Notes under the pieces: model-generated
What the model was told of the DNA's origin: nothing
The model's input: the letters and a program-made list of their open reading frames with translations, nothing else
Database searches by the model: none
Program-made: the position numbers and the translations under genes
In this document: one piece after another, positions 7,643-17,286 of the stretch
How positions within the stretch are numbered: the first letter of the stretch is position 1
Layout of the letters: each line of letters starts with the position of its first letter
Assembly (NCBI RefSeq): GCF_008704555.1
Contig: NZ_CP023702.1
Coordinates: 3,782,001-3,846,000, forward strand
Source of the DNA: Streptomyces nitrosporeus
Lineage (GTDB): Bacteria > Actinomycetota > Actinomycetes > Streptomycetales > Streptomycetaceae
Direction of reading: 5' to 3'
Length of the DNA stretch: 64,000 nt

Positions 7643-9085
7643 TCAGCCCTGCTCGGCCCACCACCGCTTGAGCGCCGCGACCGCCTCTTCGTGCCCCAGG
7701 GGGCCGTTCTCCAGACGCAGCTCCAGGAGGAAGGCGTACGCCTTGCCGATCACGGGGCCGGGACCGACGTCCAGGATCCGCATGATCTCGTTCCCGTCGA
7801 GGTCCGGCCGGATCGCGTCCAGCTCCTCCTGGCCCTTCAGCTGCGCGATGCGCTCCTCGAGCCCGTCATAGGTACGCGACAGCGCGTTCGCCTTGCGCTT
7901 GTTGCGCGTGGTGCAGTCCGAACGCGTCAGCTTGTGGAGCCGCTCCAGCAGCGGACCCGCGTCCCGCACGTATCTGCGCACCGCCGAGTCGGTCCACTCG
8001 CCGTCGCCGTAGCCGTGGAAGCGCAGATGCAGTTCCACGAGTCTCGCGACGTCCTTCACCATGTCGTTCGAGTACTTGAGCGCCGTCATCCGCTTCTTGA
8101 CCATCTTCGCGCCCACCACTTCGTGGTGGTGGAACGAGACACGGCCGTCCTTCTCGAAGCGCCGGGTCCTCGGCTTGCCGATGTCGTGCAGGAGAGCGGC
8201 GAGCCGCAGCACGAGGTCGGGGCCCTCCTCCTCCAGGTCGATGGCCTGCTCCAGGACCGTCAGCGAGTGCTCGTAGACGTCCTTGTGCCGGTGATGCTCG
8301 TCACGCTCCAGTCGCAGCGCCGGCAGCTCGGGCAGCACATGAGCGGCGAGCCCCGTCTCCACGAGCAGTCCGAGTCCCTTGCGGGGGTGCGGGGAGAGGA
8401 GCAGCTTGTTCAGCTCCTCCCGGACACGCTCCGCCGAGACGATCTCGATACGCCCCGCCATGTCCTTCATCGCCGCCAGGACGTCCGGGGCGACCTCGAA
8501 GTCCAGCTGAGCGGCGAAGCGCGCGGCGCGCATCATCCGCAGCGGGTCGTCGGAGAAGGACTCCTCGGGCGTGCCCGGGGTGCGCAGCACCCGGGCGGCC
8601 AGGTCTTCGAGCCCGCCGTGGGGGTCGACGAACTCCTTCTCCGGCAGTGCGACGGCCATGGCGTTGACCGTGAAGTCACGGCGCACGAGGTCGTCCTCGA
8701 TGGAGTCGCCGTAGGAGACCTCCGGCTTCCGCGAGGTGCGGTCGTACGACTCGGACCGGTAGGTCGTGACCTCGATCTGGTAGCCGTCCTTCTGCGAGCC
8801 GACGGTGCCGAAGGCGATCCCGACCTCCCACACCGAGTCGGCCCACGGGCGGACGATCTTGAGCACCTCGTCCGGCCGGGCGTCGGTCGTGAAGTCCAGG
8901 TCGTTGCCGAGCCTGCCGAGCAGTGCGTCCCGGACGGACCCTCCCACCAGGGCAAGACGGAAACCCGCCTCCTGGAACCTCCGGGCGAGGTCGTCGGCGA
9001 CCGGGGACACCCGCAGCAGTTCACTGACTGCGCGGTGCTGCACCTGGCTCAGTGCGCTGGCGTTGTCTTCGTTGGCGTTCGGCAC
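7643..9085 (-). CDS. CCA tRNA nucleotidyltransferase
   Basis: 480 aa from GTG 9085 (PNANEDNASALSQVQ follows). It adds or repairs the 3'-CCA of tRNAs. This matters here because at least the tRNA-Ala and tRNA-Leu genes in this window do not encode CCA. The nucleotidyltransferase head carries LVGGSVRDALLGR and DLDFTTDARP with its catalytic Asp pair. The RNA/flexible-loop region has RRDFTVNAMA and DPLRMMRAARFA. A metal-dependent HD domain follows (LLHDIGKPRTR). The frame stays open upstream of 9085, but the residues there are atypical. It is divergent from the DUF6049 gene, as in other actinobacteria (pcnA of Mycobacterium). Confidence 0.95.
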   Translation of the reverse strand: MPNANEDNASALSQVQHRAVSELLRVSPVADDLARRFQEAGFRLALVGGSVRDALLGRLGNDLDFTTDARPDEVLKIVRPWADSVWEVGIAFGTVGSQKDGYQIEVTTYRSESYDRTSRKPEVSYGDSIEDDLVRRDFTVNAMAVALPEKEFVDPHGGLEDLAARVLRTPGTPEESFSDDPLRMMRAARFAAQLDFEVAPDVLAAMKDMAGRIEIVSAERVREELNKLLLSPHPRKGLGLLVETGLAAHVLPELPALRLERDEHHRHKDVYEHSLTVLEQAIDLEEEGPDLVLRLAALLHDIGKPRTRRFEKDGRVSFHHHEVVGAKMVKKRMTALKYSNDMVKDVARLVELHLRFHGYGDGEWTDSAVRRYVRDAGPLLERLHKLTRSDCTTRNKRKANALSRTYDGLEERIAQLKGQEELDAIRPDLDGNEIMRILDVGPGPVIGKAYAFLLELRLENGPLGHEEAVAALKRWWAEQG

Positions 9086-9262
9086 AACAGAAAAGGGTAC
9101 GTGCACCGACCGGCCCGGGCGGCATCGTTTCCCGGCGCCCTGCGAGACTCTTCGATCAAGGTGACGAAGTCCCCGGCACTCAGCACTCCGGCGCCTCGTT
9201 ACCATGCGTGGACGCAGAGACCGGCAGGACCGACACCAAACGACGACGAGGGACGGGTACGC

Positions 9263-11563
9263 GTGGCCGAGGCGGCAGACTCCCAGGGGGCGGTCATCTC
9301 CCCTGCCCGCCGGTGGCTCCGGCGCACAGCCTCCTTGCTGGCCGGGGCGCCCCTGCTGGCCGCGCTCCTGAGCATCTCCCCGGCCGCCCCGCCCGCACAG
9401 GCCGCCGGCACGGCGAAAACCCCCACCGGTTCACGGACCGTCTCCGTGTCCCTGGACACACTCGCCCCCAGCGCACCGGTCGAGGGGGACACCCTCACGG
9501 TCTCGGGAACACTCACCAATCGGGGCAAGAAGACGATCACCGACGGTGTGGTCGACCTACGCGTCGGCCCGAGGCTGTCCGGCAGGACGGCCGTCGACGA
9601 GGCGGCCGGGCGTACCGGTTATCTGCCGGGCAGTGATCCCGCGCGGCTCGGCGATCCGTACACGGTGGAGGTCCCGAAGCTCCCCTCCGGCGTCAGCCAG
9701 GACTTCACTCTGGCCGTCCCGGTGAACAAGCTGGGCCTGGGCGAGGACGGGGTCTATCAGCTCGGGGTCTCCCTCACCGGAAAGACCTCCGGCGCCCCCT
9801 ACGGCCAGGTGCTGGGTATCCAGCGGACGTTCCTGCCCTGGCAGCCGGAGGACACCCGGAACAAGACCGGGCTGACCTTTCTGTGGCCGCTGATCGCCTC
9901 GTCCCACGTCACCGCGGAAACCGGGTCCGACGAGCAGCAGACGCCTGTCTTCGCCGACGACGATCTCGCCGTCGAGCTCGCACCGGGCGGCCGGCTGGAG
10001 CAGCTGGTCTCACTGGGCAGCTCACTCCCGGTGACCTGGGTGATCGATCCGGATCTGCTGGCCTCCGTCGACGCCATGACGAAGAACTACCGCGTCAAGA
10101 TCGGTGACACCACCGTTCCCGGTACCAACCAGCCCATCGCCAAGCAGTGGCTGACCGCGCTGCAGGCGGCGGTGAAGGACGGCTCGGTCGTGGCGCTGCC
10201 GTTCGGCGACCCCGACCTCGCGTCCATCGCCCACCGCGGCAAGAACGTCTCGGGAACACTCGGCCACCTGCAGACGGCCACGGAAGTGGCGGCTGTGACG
10301 GTGGAGACCGTGCTCCACGTGAAACCGTCCACCGACTTCGCCTGGCCGGTGGAGGGTGCCGTCGATCCCTCCGTCGTCGATGTCGCCACCTCGGCCGGCG
10401 CACACAAGGTGATCGCCCGGAGCGACAGCCTCGAAGAGCGCGGTGGCCTGCTGTACACCCCCACCGCCGCCCGGCCCATCGGAGGCGGCACCACCGCGGT
10501 GGTCGCGGACCACCGGCTGTCCACCGCGTTCCGGGGCGACATGGCGAAGGCGGGAAGCTCGACGTCGGCCGTGCAGAAGTTCCTGGCCCAGACGCTCGCG
10601 CTGACGGAGCAGGCTCCCGACAAGGAGCGCAGCATCGTCGTCGCGCCGCAGCGGACCCCCACGGCGGCCCAGGCCCAGACGATGGCCCGTGCCCTGCAGG
10701 CCCTGTCCGCGCAACGGTGGACGCAGCCGCTCGACCTCGTCGCGGCGGCCGAGGCGAAGCCCGACGCCAGGGCCACCACCAAGGTCCCCAAGACCTCCGC
10801 CTATCCCAAGAAGCTGCGGAGCCAGGAGCTGCCCACCCAGGCGTTCCAGGACATCCGGACGACGCAGAGCTCCCTCGACAGCTTCCAGGTCATCCTCACC
10901 CAGCCCGAGCGGGTGGTGTCCCCGTTCGGGAACGCGGTCAACCGCGCGATGTCCACCTCATGGCGCGGCAGGCCGCTGGAGGCCCAGCGGTACCGCGACG
11001 CGGTGCGCCTGTATCTGCAGAGTCTCACCAACGAGGTCCAGCTCGTCACGAAGTCCGACGTCACCCTGTCCGGACGCAGCGCGACCATCCCGGTCACCGT
11101 GCAGAACAAACTGGTCCAGGGCATCGACCACCTCGTACTGCGCCTGACGTCCAACAACGCGGCACGTCTGAAGCTGGGCGACGGCGAGGCCGTGGCCCAG
11201 CGGCCGGTCAGGATCGCCGGTGGGCACAGCCAGTCCGTGAAGTTCGACGCCTCGGCCAACGCCAACGGCCAGGCCCAGGTCACCGCACGGCTCTTCACCG
11301 AGGACGGGACACCGTACGGCGAGGAGATGACCTTCACCGTGAAGGTCTCCGAAGTCACTCCCACCGTGCTGCTGGTGATCGCCGGCGGCCTCCTGCTGCT
11401 CGTCCTGGCCGGCATCAGGATGTACACCCACCGCAAGCGCGCGGCGGCCGGAGAGGCGCAGGAGAGCGACGGCGGTGAACCCGGGCAGCCGAGTGACCCG
11501 ACACCGGACACCGGTCCGGAAAGCGGGAGCCCCTCCGGGACGGGTGAGAAAGTGGACCGTTGA
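9263..11563 (+). CDS. DUF6049 family exported membrane-anchored protein
   Basis: 766 aa from GTG 9263. The frame is open far upstream over the antisense of the CCA gene, but coding character begins here. The start is followed by a signal sequence (RRWLRRTASLLAGAPLLAALL with a PAQAAG-type cleavage region near residue 50). A large extracytoplasmic region follows, beginning with a beta-rich domain (SVSLDTLAPSAPVEGDTLTV) and later LPVTWVIDPDLL. One C-terminal membrane segment (TPTVLLVIAGGLLLLVLAG) and a charged cytosolic tail end the protein. It is the counterpart of mycobacterial Rv3909, always next to murJ. Its function is not known. A role in cell-wall assembly is inferred from that linkage and from the 49-nt gap to murJ. 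Confidence 0.85.
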   Translation: MAEAADSQGAVISPARRWLRRTASLLAGAPLLAALLSISPAAPPAQAAGTAKTPTGSRTVSVSLDTLAPSAPVEGDTLTVSGTLTNRGKKTITDGVVDLRVGPRLSGRTAVDEAAGRTGYLPGSDPARLGDPYTVEVPKLPSGVSQDFTLAVPVNKLGLGEDGVYQLGVSLTGKTSGAPYGQVLGIQRTFLPWQPEDTRNKTGLTFLWPLIASSHVTAETGSDEQQTPVFADDDLAVELAPGGRLEQLVSLGSSLPVTWVIDPDLLASVDAMTKNYRVKIGDTTVPGTNQPIAKQWLTALQAAVKDGSVVALPFGDPDLASIAHRGKNVSGTLGHLQTATEVAAVTVETVLHVKPSTDFAWPVEGAVDPSVVDVATSAGAHKVIARSDSLEERGGLLYTPTAARPIGGGTTAVVADHRLSTAFRGDMAKAGSSTSAVQKFLAQTLALTEQAPDKERSIVVAPQRTPTAAQAQTMARALQALSAQRWTQPLDLVAAAEAKPDARATTKVPKTSAYPKKLRSQELPTQAFQDIRTTQSSLDSFQVILTQPERVVSPFGNAVNRAMSTSWRGRPLEAQRYRDAVRLYLQSLTNEVQLVTKSDVTLSGRSATIPVTVQNKLVQGIDHLVLRLTSNNAARLKLGDGEAVAQRPVRIAGGHSQSVKFDASANANGQAQVTARLFTEDGTPYGEEMTFTVKVSEVTPTVLLVIAGGLLLLVLAGIRMYTHRKRAAAGEAQESDGGEPGQPSDPTPDTGPESGSPSGTGEKVDR

Positions 11564-11612
11564 GCGATGTCTGTCGGGGCCGGTCGGCCGGGGACGATGA
11601 GGTGGGGTTTCG

Positions 11613-13769
11613 ATGAACGCGCCGTACGACGGTGACCGCGGCCAGGGCGCGGGCGGGGCTGGCTCGTCCGGCGGTCCGCCGGACGGCGGCCAGGAATGGG
11701 CCACACCCGACCCGTACCTCCAGCACGCGTACGACCACGACCCGTACCGCTCCCAGGACCTTGCCGCGCAGGACCCGGTGTCCGAGGCGCTCTACGACCG
11801 CGCCTCCCACCCTCCGCCACCGCCGGGGGCCTATCAGCAGCCGCAGGCGCTCTACCAGCAGCCTCCCGCGGCCCAGTACCCCCCGGACCCCCGCGTCTGG
11901 GCCCAGACGCCGCCACCGGAGCCCTCAGGCCCTTCACGGCACCTCCCCTACGGGGACGACGCGGCGACCACCCAGTACGTGGGGGTGGACGATCTCGTCA
12001 CCCAGGCATCCGACGACCGTACGGAACCGGATGCCTTCGCCCACCTCTTCCGCGACCAGCAGGGGTCGGGACGCCCGCCCGGTCCTCCGGCGGCGCCGGA
12101 ACCCGCGCCCGCGGCCGCCCCGGTCCCTCCGAAGCCCGCCGGCCGCGCCGCCGGGATACTGAAGTCCAGTGCCCTGATGGCGGCCGGCACCCTGGTGTCC
12201 CGGCTCACCGGCTTCGTCCGCAGCCTGGTGATCACCGCGGCCCTGGGTGCCGTACTGCTCGGTGACAGCTTCACCATCGCGTACACCCTGCCGACGATGA
12301 TCTACATCCTCACGGTGGGCGGCGGGCTGAACTCGGTCTTCGTGCCCCAGCTCGTCCGCTCCATGAAGGAGGACGCGGACGGGGGCGAGGCATTCGCCAA
12401 CCGCCTGCTCACCCTGGTGATGGTCGCGCTCGGCTTGATCGTCGCCCTCGCGGTGTTCGCCGCGCCCTGGCTCATCTACATGATGTCGCCGACCATCGCG
12501 AACGACGCGGCTGCCAACAGCGTCGCCGTCACCTTCGCCCGCTACTGCCTGCCGACCATCTTCTTCATGGGCATCCACGTCGTGATGGGCCAGATCCTGA
12601 ACGCGCGCGGCAGGTTCGGCGCGATGATGTGGACCCCGGTCCTGAACAACATCGTCATGATCGTCACCTTCGGCCTGTTCATCTGGGTCTACGGCACCTC
12701 GGCCGAGTCCCGGATGGGCGTCGAGACGATCCCCGCGGAGGGTGTCCGGCTGCTCGGCATCGGCACCCTGCTCGGTCTGACCGTGCAGGCCCTGGCGATG
12801 ATCCCCTATCTCCGCGAGGCCGGGTTCCGCTTCCGGCCCCGCTTCGACTGGAAGGGCCACGGGCTCGGAAAAACGGTCAGGCTCGCCAAGTGGACGGTCC
12901 TCTTCGTCCTGGCCAACCAGGCCGGGGTCATCGTGGTGACCCAGCTGGCGACCTCCGCGGGCAAGCTCTCCGGCCAGGACGGCACGGGCTTCCTCGCCTA
13001 CTCCAACGCCCAGCTGATCTGGGGCATGCCCCAGGCGATCATCACCGTCTCGGTCATGGCGGCCCTGCTGCCGCGGATCTCCCGTGCCGCCCATGACGAC
13101 GATCCCGGGGCCGTACGCGACGACATCTCGCAGGGGCTGCGGAACTCCGCCGTGGCCATCGTGCCCGTCGCCTTCACCTTCCTGGCGCTGGGCCTGCCGA
13201 TGTGCACCCTGCTCTACGCCTCCAGCGGCACCGAGGCGGCCCGTTCCATGGGCTTCATCCTGATGGCCTTCGGCCTCGGCCTCATCCCGTACTCCGTGCA
13301 GTACGTCGTGCTGCGCGGGTTCTACGCCTACGAGGACACCCGGACCCCCTTCTACAACACCGTCATCGTGGCAGCGGTCAACGCCGCCGCCTCCGCCCTG
13401 TGCTACGTGGTCCTGCCGGCCCGGTGGGCGGTCGTCGGCATGGCCGCCTCCTACGGTCTGGCCTACGCGGTGGGCGTCGGCATCGCCTGGCGGCGCCTGC
13501 GCAACCGGCTGGGCGGCGATCTCGACGGTGCCCGCGTCGTGCGTACCTACGCCCGTCTCTGCCTCGCCGCGGTCCCCGCGGCCGCGATCGGCGGGGCCGT
13601 GGGCTTCGCCCTGCTGAGGACGCTCGGCGAGGGCGCGGGCGGTTCGGTGGTGGCTCTGGTCTGCGGCACCGTGGTTCTGCTGGGCATCTTCTTCGTCGCC
13701 GCGAGGAAGATGCGTATCGAGGAGCTCAACGGCATGGTCGGCATGGTCCGCGGACGGCTCGGACGCTGA
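11613..13769 (+). CDS. murJ: Murein biosynthesis integral membrane protein (lipid II flippase)
   Basis: 718 aa. It is proposed to flip lipid II across the membrane. A Pro/Gln/Tyr-rich cytosolic N-terminal extension of about 180 residues is unusual compared with the about 510-residue enterobacterial protein, but common in actinobacteria. The MurJ/MviN core starts at LKSSALMAAGTLVSRLTGFVRS and has about 14 membrane segments, with GGGLNSVFVPQ and AARSMGFILMAFGLGL visible. ATG 11613 follows AGGTGGGG. Unlike mycobacterial MviN, no kinase-like domain is fused here; the next gene supplies it. Confidence 0.93.
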   Translation: MNAPYDGDRGQGAGGAGSSGGPPDGGQEWATPDPYLQHAYDHDPYRSQDLAAQDPVSEALYDRASHPPPPPGAYQQPQALYQQPPAAQYPPDPRVWAQTPPPEPSGPSRHLPYGDDAATTQYVGVDDLVTQASDDRTEPDAFAHLFRDQQGSGRPPGPPAAPEPAPAAAPVPPKPAGRAAGILKSSALMAAGTLVSRLTGFVRSLVITAALGAVLLGDSFTIAYTLPTMIYILTVGGGLNSVFVPQLVRSMKEDADGGEAFANRLLTLVMVALGLIVALAVFAAPWLIYMMSPTIANDAAANSVAVTFARYCLPTIFFMGIHVVMGQILNARGRFGAMMWTPVLNNIVMIVTFGLFIWVYGTSAESRMGVETIPAEGVRLLGIGTLLGLTVQALAMIPYLREAGFRFRPRFDWKGHGLGKTVRLAKWTVLFVLANQAGVIVVTQLATSAGKLSGQDGTGFLAYSNAQLIWGMPQAIITVSVMAALLPRISRAAHDDDPGAVRDDISQGLRNSAVAIVPVAFTFLALGLPMCTLLYASSGTEAARSMGFILMAFGLGLIPYSVQYVVLRGFYAYEDTRTPFYNTVIVAAVNAAASALCYVVLPARWAVVGMAASYGLAYAVGVGIAWRRLRNRLGGDLDGARVVRTYARLCLAAVPAAAIGGAVGFALLRTLGEGAGGSVVALVCGTVVLLGIFFVAARKMRIEELNGMVGMVRGRLGR

Positions 13770-13898
13770 AGCACCGCCGGGCCGCACAACCATCGCCGGA
13801 CACCGCGTGTCGTGCATAGCGCCGGAGTGTGGGCACAATTGGCGTGACTGTGCAGAGCTGGCTGGCATCGCGCAACGGATGGGGAGGCAGGAACGACG

Positions 13899-15596
13899 GT
13901 GGCGGAACGTAGCACGGCCGCTGTCGACGTGGCCGACAACAGCGGCGACGAGCCGCTGACCGCCAAGGCGGACGAGGCCACGACCGACGGGACGGCAGAC
14001 ACCCAGGACACGGCGGGAACGAGCCCTGGCGGCACGGACGGCCACAGGAGTTCGGACGCCGTTCCGGCGGCCCCCGACCTGCACAGCGGCCACAAGCTGG
14101 CCGGACGCTACCGCCTGGAGGAATGCGTCACCCGGCTGGACGGTTTCAGCAGCTGGCGCGCCGTCGACGAGAAGCTGCGCCGGGCGGTGGGGGTCCATCT
14201 GCTCACCGCCGACCATCCGCGCGCCCGCTCCGTCCTGGCCGCCGCGCGTTCGTCCGCACTGCTCGGTGATCCCCGCTTCGTCCAGGTCCTGGACGCGGTG
14301 GAGGAGAACGACCTCGTCTACGTCGTGCACGAATGGCTGCCGGACGCCACCGAGCTGACCACACTGCTCGCCGCGGGTCCGCTGGAGGCCCACGACGCCT
14401 ACCAGCTGGTGAGCCAGGTCTCCCAGGCCATGGCCGCCGCGCACCGGGAGGGCCTCGCCCATCTGCGGCTCACTCCGGGCGCCGTCCTGCGCAGTTCCAC
14501 CGGGCAGTACCGGATCCGCGGACTCGCGGTGAACGCCGCGCTGCGGGGCATCACCGCGGAGCAGCCGCTGCGCACGGACACCGAGGCCGTCGGAGCTCTG
14601 CTCTACGCGGCGCTCACCCGCCGCTGGCCTTACGAGAACGACGCGTACGGTCTCGTCGGCCTTCCGAAGGATCTCGGGCTGATTCCGCCCGATCAGGTAC
14701 GGGCCGGCGTCCACCGGGGTCTTTCCGAGCTCGCCATGCGGGCGCTCGCCAACGACGGCGCGACCGCCTCCCGGCAGGAGCAGCCCTGCACCACGCCTGA
14801 CGAACTGGCCAAGGCCGTGGCGGCCATGCCGCGTGTCCTGCCTCCGGAGCCGGTCTTCGCCCCGCCGCCCGAGTACCAGCGCACGACCTACCAGCAGGGC
14901 ACCTACGGCCGGCATCCGGCCGGTCCTGCCGCGGCGGTCACCCAGCCCGTCGTCCAGGCTCCGCCGCCCCCGCTGCAGAGCCGTACCGGCAAGGCGCTCA
15001 AGTGGGCGGTATCCGCCCTGCTCATCGCGGCTCTCGGCCTCGGCAGCTGGCAGCTGGCCGAGACCGTCCTCGACCGCAGCAAGGACACCACTGAGCCCTC
15101 CACCACGCAGACCACCGAGGACGGTGGCAGCGACGACAACAACGCGGCGGAACCCCAGCCCGTCACCATCGTCCACGCACAGGACTACGACCCGCTGGGC
15201 GACGGGACCGAGAAGCCCGACTCGACGAAGAACGTGCATGACGGGGACCCCGGCTCCTACTGGCGCACGGACGGCTATGCCACCGCCGATTTCGGCAGGC
15301 TGAAGTCGGGCGTCGGTGTCGTTCTCGACCTCGGCAAGGTCCAGCAGGTGGGCAACGTCGAGGTCTCCTTCGCGGGGGGCAGCACCTCGGTCGAACTGCG
15401 TGCCACGGAGAGTGCGTCGATCCCTTCCGCGCCCGACTCCTTCACCACACTCGCCCAGGGGTCCGGGACGAAGGTGTCCCTCAAGCCCGACAAGCCGGTG
15501 CGGGCGCGGTACCTTCTGGTCTGGCTGACCGAGTTGCCGTTCGGCGACGACGGCCGTTACCGGGGCAAGGTCTCGGACATCCGCATCACCGACTGA
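13899..15596 (+). CDS. Membrane pseudokinase with extracellular discoidin-like domain (MviN partner)
   Basis: 565 aa from GTG 13899 with GGGGAGG upstream. A Ser/Thr-kinase-like fold begins near residue 65 (HKLAGRYRLEECV). The catalytic loop reads HLRLTPGAV instead of HRDxKxxN, and the DFG position is RGLAVN. The glycine loop is also lost, so catalysis is not expected. A membrane segment follows (LKWAVSALLIAALGLGSW). The outer C-terminal part (VHDGDPGSYWRTDGYATADF, then GVVLDLGKVQQVGNVEVSF) resembles F5/8-type carbohydrate-binding modules. This is the same order as the C-terminal half of mycobacterial MviN, whose phosphorylated pseudokinase binds FhaA. I infer a detached MurJ regulator that may bind the FhaA encoded at 62461-63321. 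Confidence 0.85.
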   Translation: MAERSTAAVDVADNSGDEPLTAKADEATTDGTADTQDTAGTSPGGTDGHRSSDAVPAAPDLHSGHKLAGRYRLEECVTRLDGFSSWRAVDEKLRRAVGVHLLTADHPRARSVLAAARSSALLGDPRFVQVLDAVEENDLVYVVHEWLPDATELTTLLAAGPLEAHDAYQLVSQVSQAMAAAHREGLAHLRLTPGAVLRSSTGQYRIRGLAVNAALRGITAEQPLRTDTEAVGALLYAALTRRWPYENDAYGLVGLPKDLGLIPPDQVRAGVHRGLSELAMRALANDGATASRQEQPCTTPDELAKAVAAMPRVLPPEPVFAPPPEYQRTTYQQGTYGRHPAGPAAAVTQPVVQAPPPPLQSRTGKALKWAVSALLIAALGLGSWQLAETVLDRSKDTTEPSTTQTTEDGGSDDNNAAEPQPVTIVHAQDYDPLGDGTEKPDSTKNVHDGDPGSYWRTDGYATADFGRLKSGVGVVLDLGKVQQVGNVEVSFAGGSTSVELRATESASIPSAPDSFTTLAQGSGTKVSLKPDKPVRARYLLVWLTELPFGDDGRYRGKVSDIRITD

Positions 15597-15620
15597 CGAC
15601 GCCGGGGAGGGGGCCCACCG

Positions 15621-16319
15621 TTGGACGACGCCAGATTCGCGGACATGAGTGACCAGGACCTGCTGGCACGCCATGTCGCAGGCGAATCCGACGTGTTCGG
15701 TGAGCTCGTCCGACGTCACCGTGACCGCCTCTGGGCCGTGGCCCTCCGCACGCTCGGGGACCGCGAGGAGGCGGCTGACGCCGTTCAGGACGCCCTTGTC
15801 TCGGCCTTCCGCGCGGCGCACACCTTCCGCGGCCGGTCAGCCGTCACCACATGGCTGCACCGCATCACCGTCAACGCGTGTCTCGACCGTGCGCGCAAGG
15901 CCGCGACACGCAAGACGGCTCCGGTCCAGGACACGGAGCGGCTCGATCAGCTCCTCGAACCGCACGAGTCCGCCGAGGCCCCCGCCGAGCGTCAGGACCT
16001 GCACCGTGAACTCCTGGCCGCTCTGGCCACCCTCCCGGCGGAGCAGCGCGCCGCCCTGGTCCTGGTCGACATGCAGGCCTATCCGGTCGCGGAGGCGGCC
16101 CGCATGCTCGACGTGCCGGTCGGCACGGTGAAGAGCCGTTGCGCACGGGGGAGGGCCAGACTGCTCCCCCTCCTCAGACATCTGCGTGCCGGGGAAAGCG
16201 GGGACGGAGCGGTGGAAAGGAACCGGACGCCCGGGACGACCGTCCCACCGCAGTCAGGGGAGCGGGACGCGGGAGCCGGTGATCCCGCCGCTGTGAAGGG
16301 TGGAGGTGGCCACGTATGA
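15621..16319 (+). CDS. sigM: ECF RNA polymerase sigma factor, SigM-type
   Basis: 232 aa from TTG 15621, preceded by GGGGAGGGGG; ATG 15645 is an in-frame alternative. Region 2 is clear (DVFGELVRRHRDRLWAVAL, then DAVQDALVSAFRAAHTFRG and WLHRITVNACLDRAR). Region 4 has LPAEQRAALVLVDMQAYPVAEAA followed by VPVGTVKSRCARGRARL. The stop overlaps the anti-sigma start by ATGA, so the pair is translationally coupled. By position next to murJ and trxB it matches M. tuberculosis SigM. It is not the same as the SigB-family protein that carries the name SigM elsewhere in S. coelicolor. Confidence 0.92.
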   Translation: MDDARFADMSDQDLLARHVAGESDVFGELVRRHRDRLWAVALRTLGDREEAADAVQDALVSAFRAAHTFRGRSAVTTWLHRITVNACLDRARKAATRKTAPVQDTERLDQLLEPHESAEAPAERQDLHRELLAALATLPAEQRAALVLVDMQAYPVAEAARMLDVPVGTVKSRCARGRARLLPLLRHLRAGESGDGAVERNRTPGTTVPPQSGERDAGAGDPAAVKGGGGHV

Positions 16320-17254
16320 CATCCGCAACTGACGCGGTCGAGCACCCGGACGTCTCGGAGATCTCCGATCTCACGGAGGGTCTGCTTCCCCCTGACCGGG
16401 CAGCAGACATCCGACATCATCTCGCGTCCTGTGCCGAGTGCCACGACACCCAGGTCTCGCTGGAGGAGATCCGCTCACTGCTGGCCGGCGGGGGCGATGA
16501 AGCCCACCAGGAGAGCATGCCGGAGGACATCGCCGCCCGTATCGACGCGGCTCTGGCCGCCGAGCCCTTCCCGGTGCCCGCCTCCGGAGCGGCGGCAGGC
16601 GTTGTTTCACGTGAAACACACGACCGGACCGGAGAACCCGGAGCGGCCGCCCGCCCCTCGGGCCGCCCCCGCGGGGCCACCGGCCCCGGCCGGCGCTCGG
16701 CACGACGTCGTCGTACGGTCGTACTCGGCTCGGTCTTCGGCGCGGCGGTGGTCGGGGTGAGCGCCTTCCTCCTCCAGTCGGTCCAGCTGCCCGGCGCCTC
16801 CCTCAGCTCGGCGGACCAAGCCGCCGGTTCCGCGGCGAAGGGTGCGCAGGACTTCTCGGGCCCCTCTCTCGAAGAGCAGGTACGCCACCTCCTGAAGGCC
16901 GCCCCCGCTCCCGTGGACTCGGAGGCCGAAGCATCCGAAGCCGGTGAGGGCGAACCATCCGCGGACGCGAAGTCCCCGCAGGACCTCACCCCTGGCACCC
17001 TCGCCTCCGGTACCCCGCTGCGCGCACCCGCCGTGGAGGTGCCACTCTGTGTCCAGCGGGGAACCGGGCGGGACACTCCTGCCCTGGCCGTGGAACAGGG
17101 CAGCTTCGAAGGCACTGCGGCGTTCCTTGTCGTCCTGCCGGACGCGAGCGATCCGGAACGTGTCCAGGCCTATGTCGTCGACGCCGGCTGTGTGGGAAGC
17201 GCCCCTGTCACCTATGGCCGACTTCTGCGTTCCGACTCCTACGCCCGACCGTGA
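16316..17254 (+). CDS. rsmA: Membrane anti-sigma factor with zinc-binding motif (RsmA-like, anti-SigM)
   Basis: 312 aa. The N-terminal anti-sigma fold contains HHLASCAEC, the H-x3-C-x2-C zinc-binding motif of ZAS anti-sigma factors, at about 40-48. One membrane segment follows (TVVLGSVFGAAVVGVSAFLL, about 140-160). The extracytoplasmic C-terminus ends with a small domain (EVPLCVQRGTGRD, AFLVVLPDASDP, VVDAGCVG). ATGA overlap with sigM indicates coupled synthesis. I infer that it sequesters SigM at the membrane. A perfect parS lies within the coding region and dictates the codons for VSRETH before the membrane span. Confidence 0.87.
   Translation: MTSATDAVEHPDVSEISDLTEGLLPPDRAADIRHHLASCAECHDTQVSLEEIRSLLAGGGDEAHQESMPEDIAARIDAALAAEPFPVPASGAAAGVVSRETHDRTGEPGAAARPSGRPRGATGPGRRSARRRRTVVLGSVFGAAVVGVSAFLLQSVQLPGASLSSADQAAGSAAKGAQDFSGPSLEEQVRHLLKAAPAPVDSEAEASEAGEGEPSADAKSPQDLTPGTLASGTPLRAPAVEVPLCVQRGTGRDTPALAVEQGSFEGTAAFLVVLPDASDPERVQAYVVDAGCVGSAPVTYGRLLRSDSYARP
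16604..16617. promoter_or_regulatory. parS site (inside the anti-sigma gene)
   Basis: Exact GTTTCACGTGAAAC in the linker-coding part of rsmA, extended by one matching base pair on each side. Confidence 0.97.
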
Positions 17255-17286
17255 AGAATCGGGCCGCAGGCCGGTCCGGCCGTTCG

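Noticed and set aside
7628..9262. Upstream part of the open frame that continues into the DUF6049 gene
   Set aside because: It lies antisense to the CCA-adding enzyme; the signal peptide after GTG 9263 marks the true start.
10312..10325. parS-like GCTCCACGTGAAAC in the DUF6049 gene
   Set aside because: Two mismatches to the 14-bp consensus; ParB binding uncertain, so not listed as a site.
11934..15821. Minus-strand open frame of almost 1300 codons opposite murJ, the pseudokinase and sigM
   Set aside because: Arg/Gly/His/Glu-biased translation with no domain; a shadow caused by high GC at third codon positions of the real genes.
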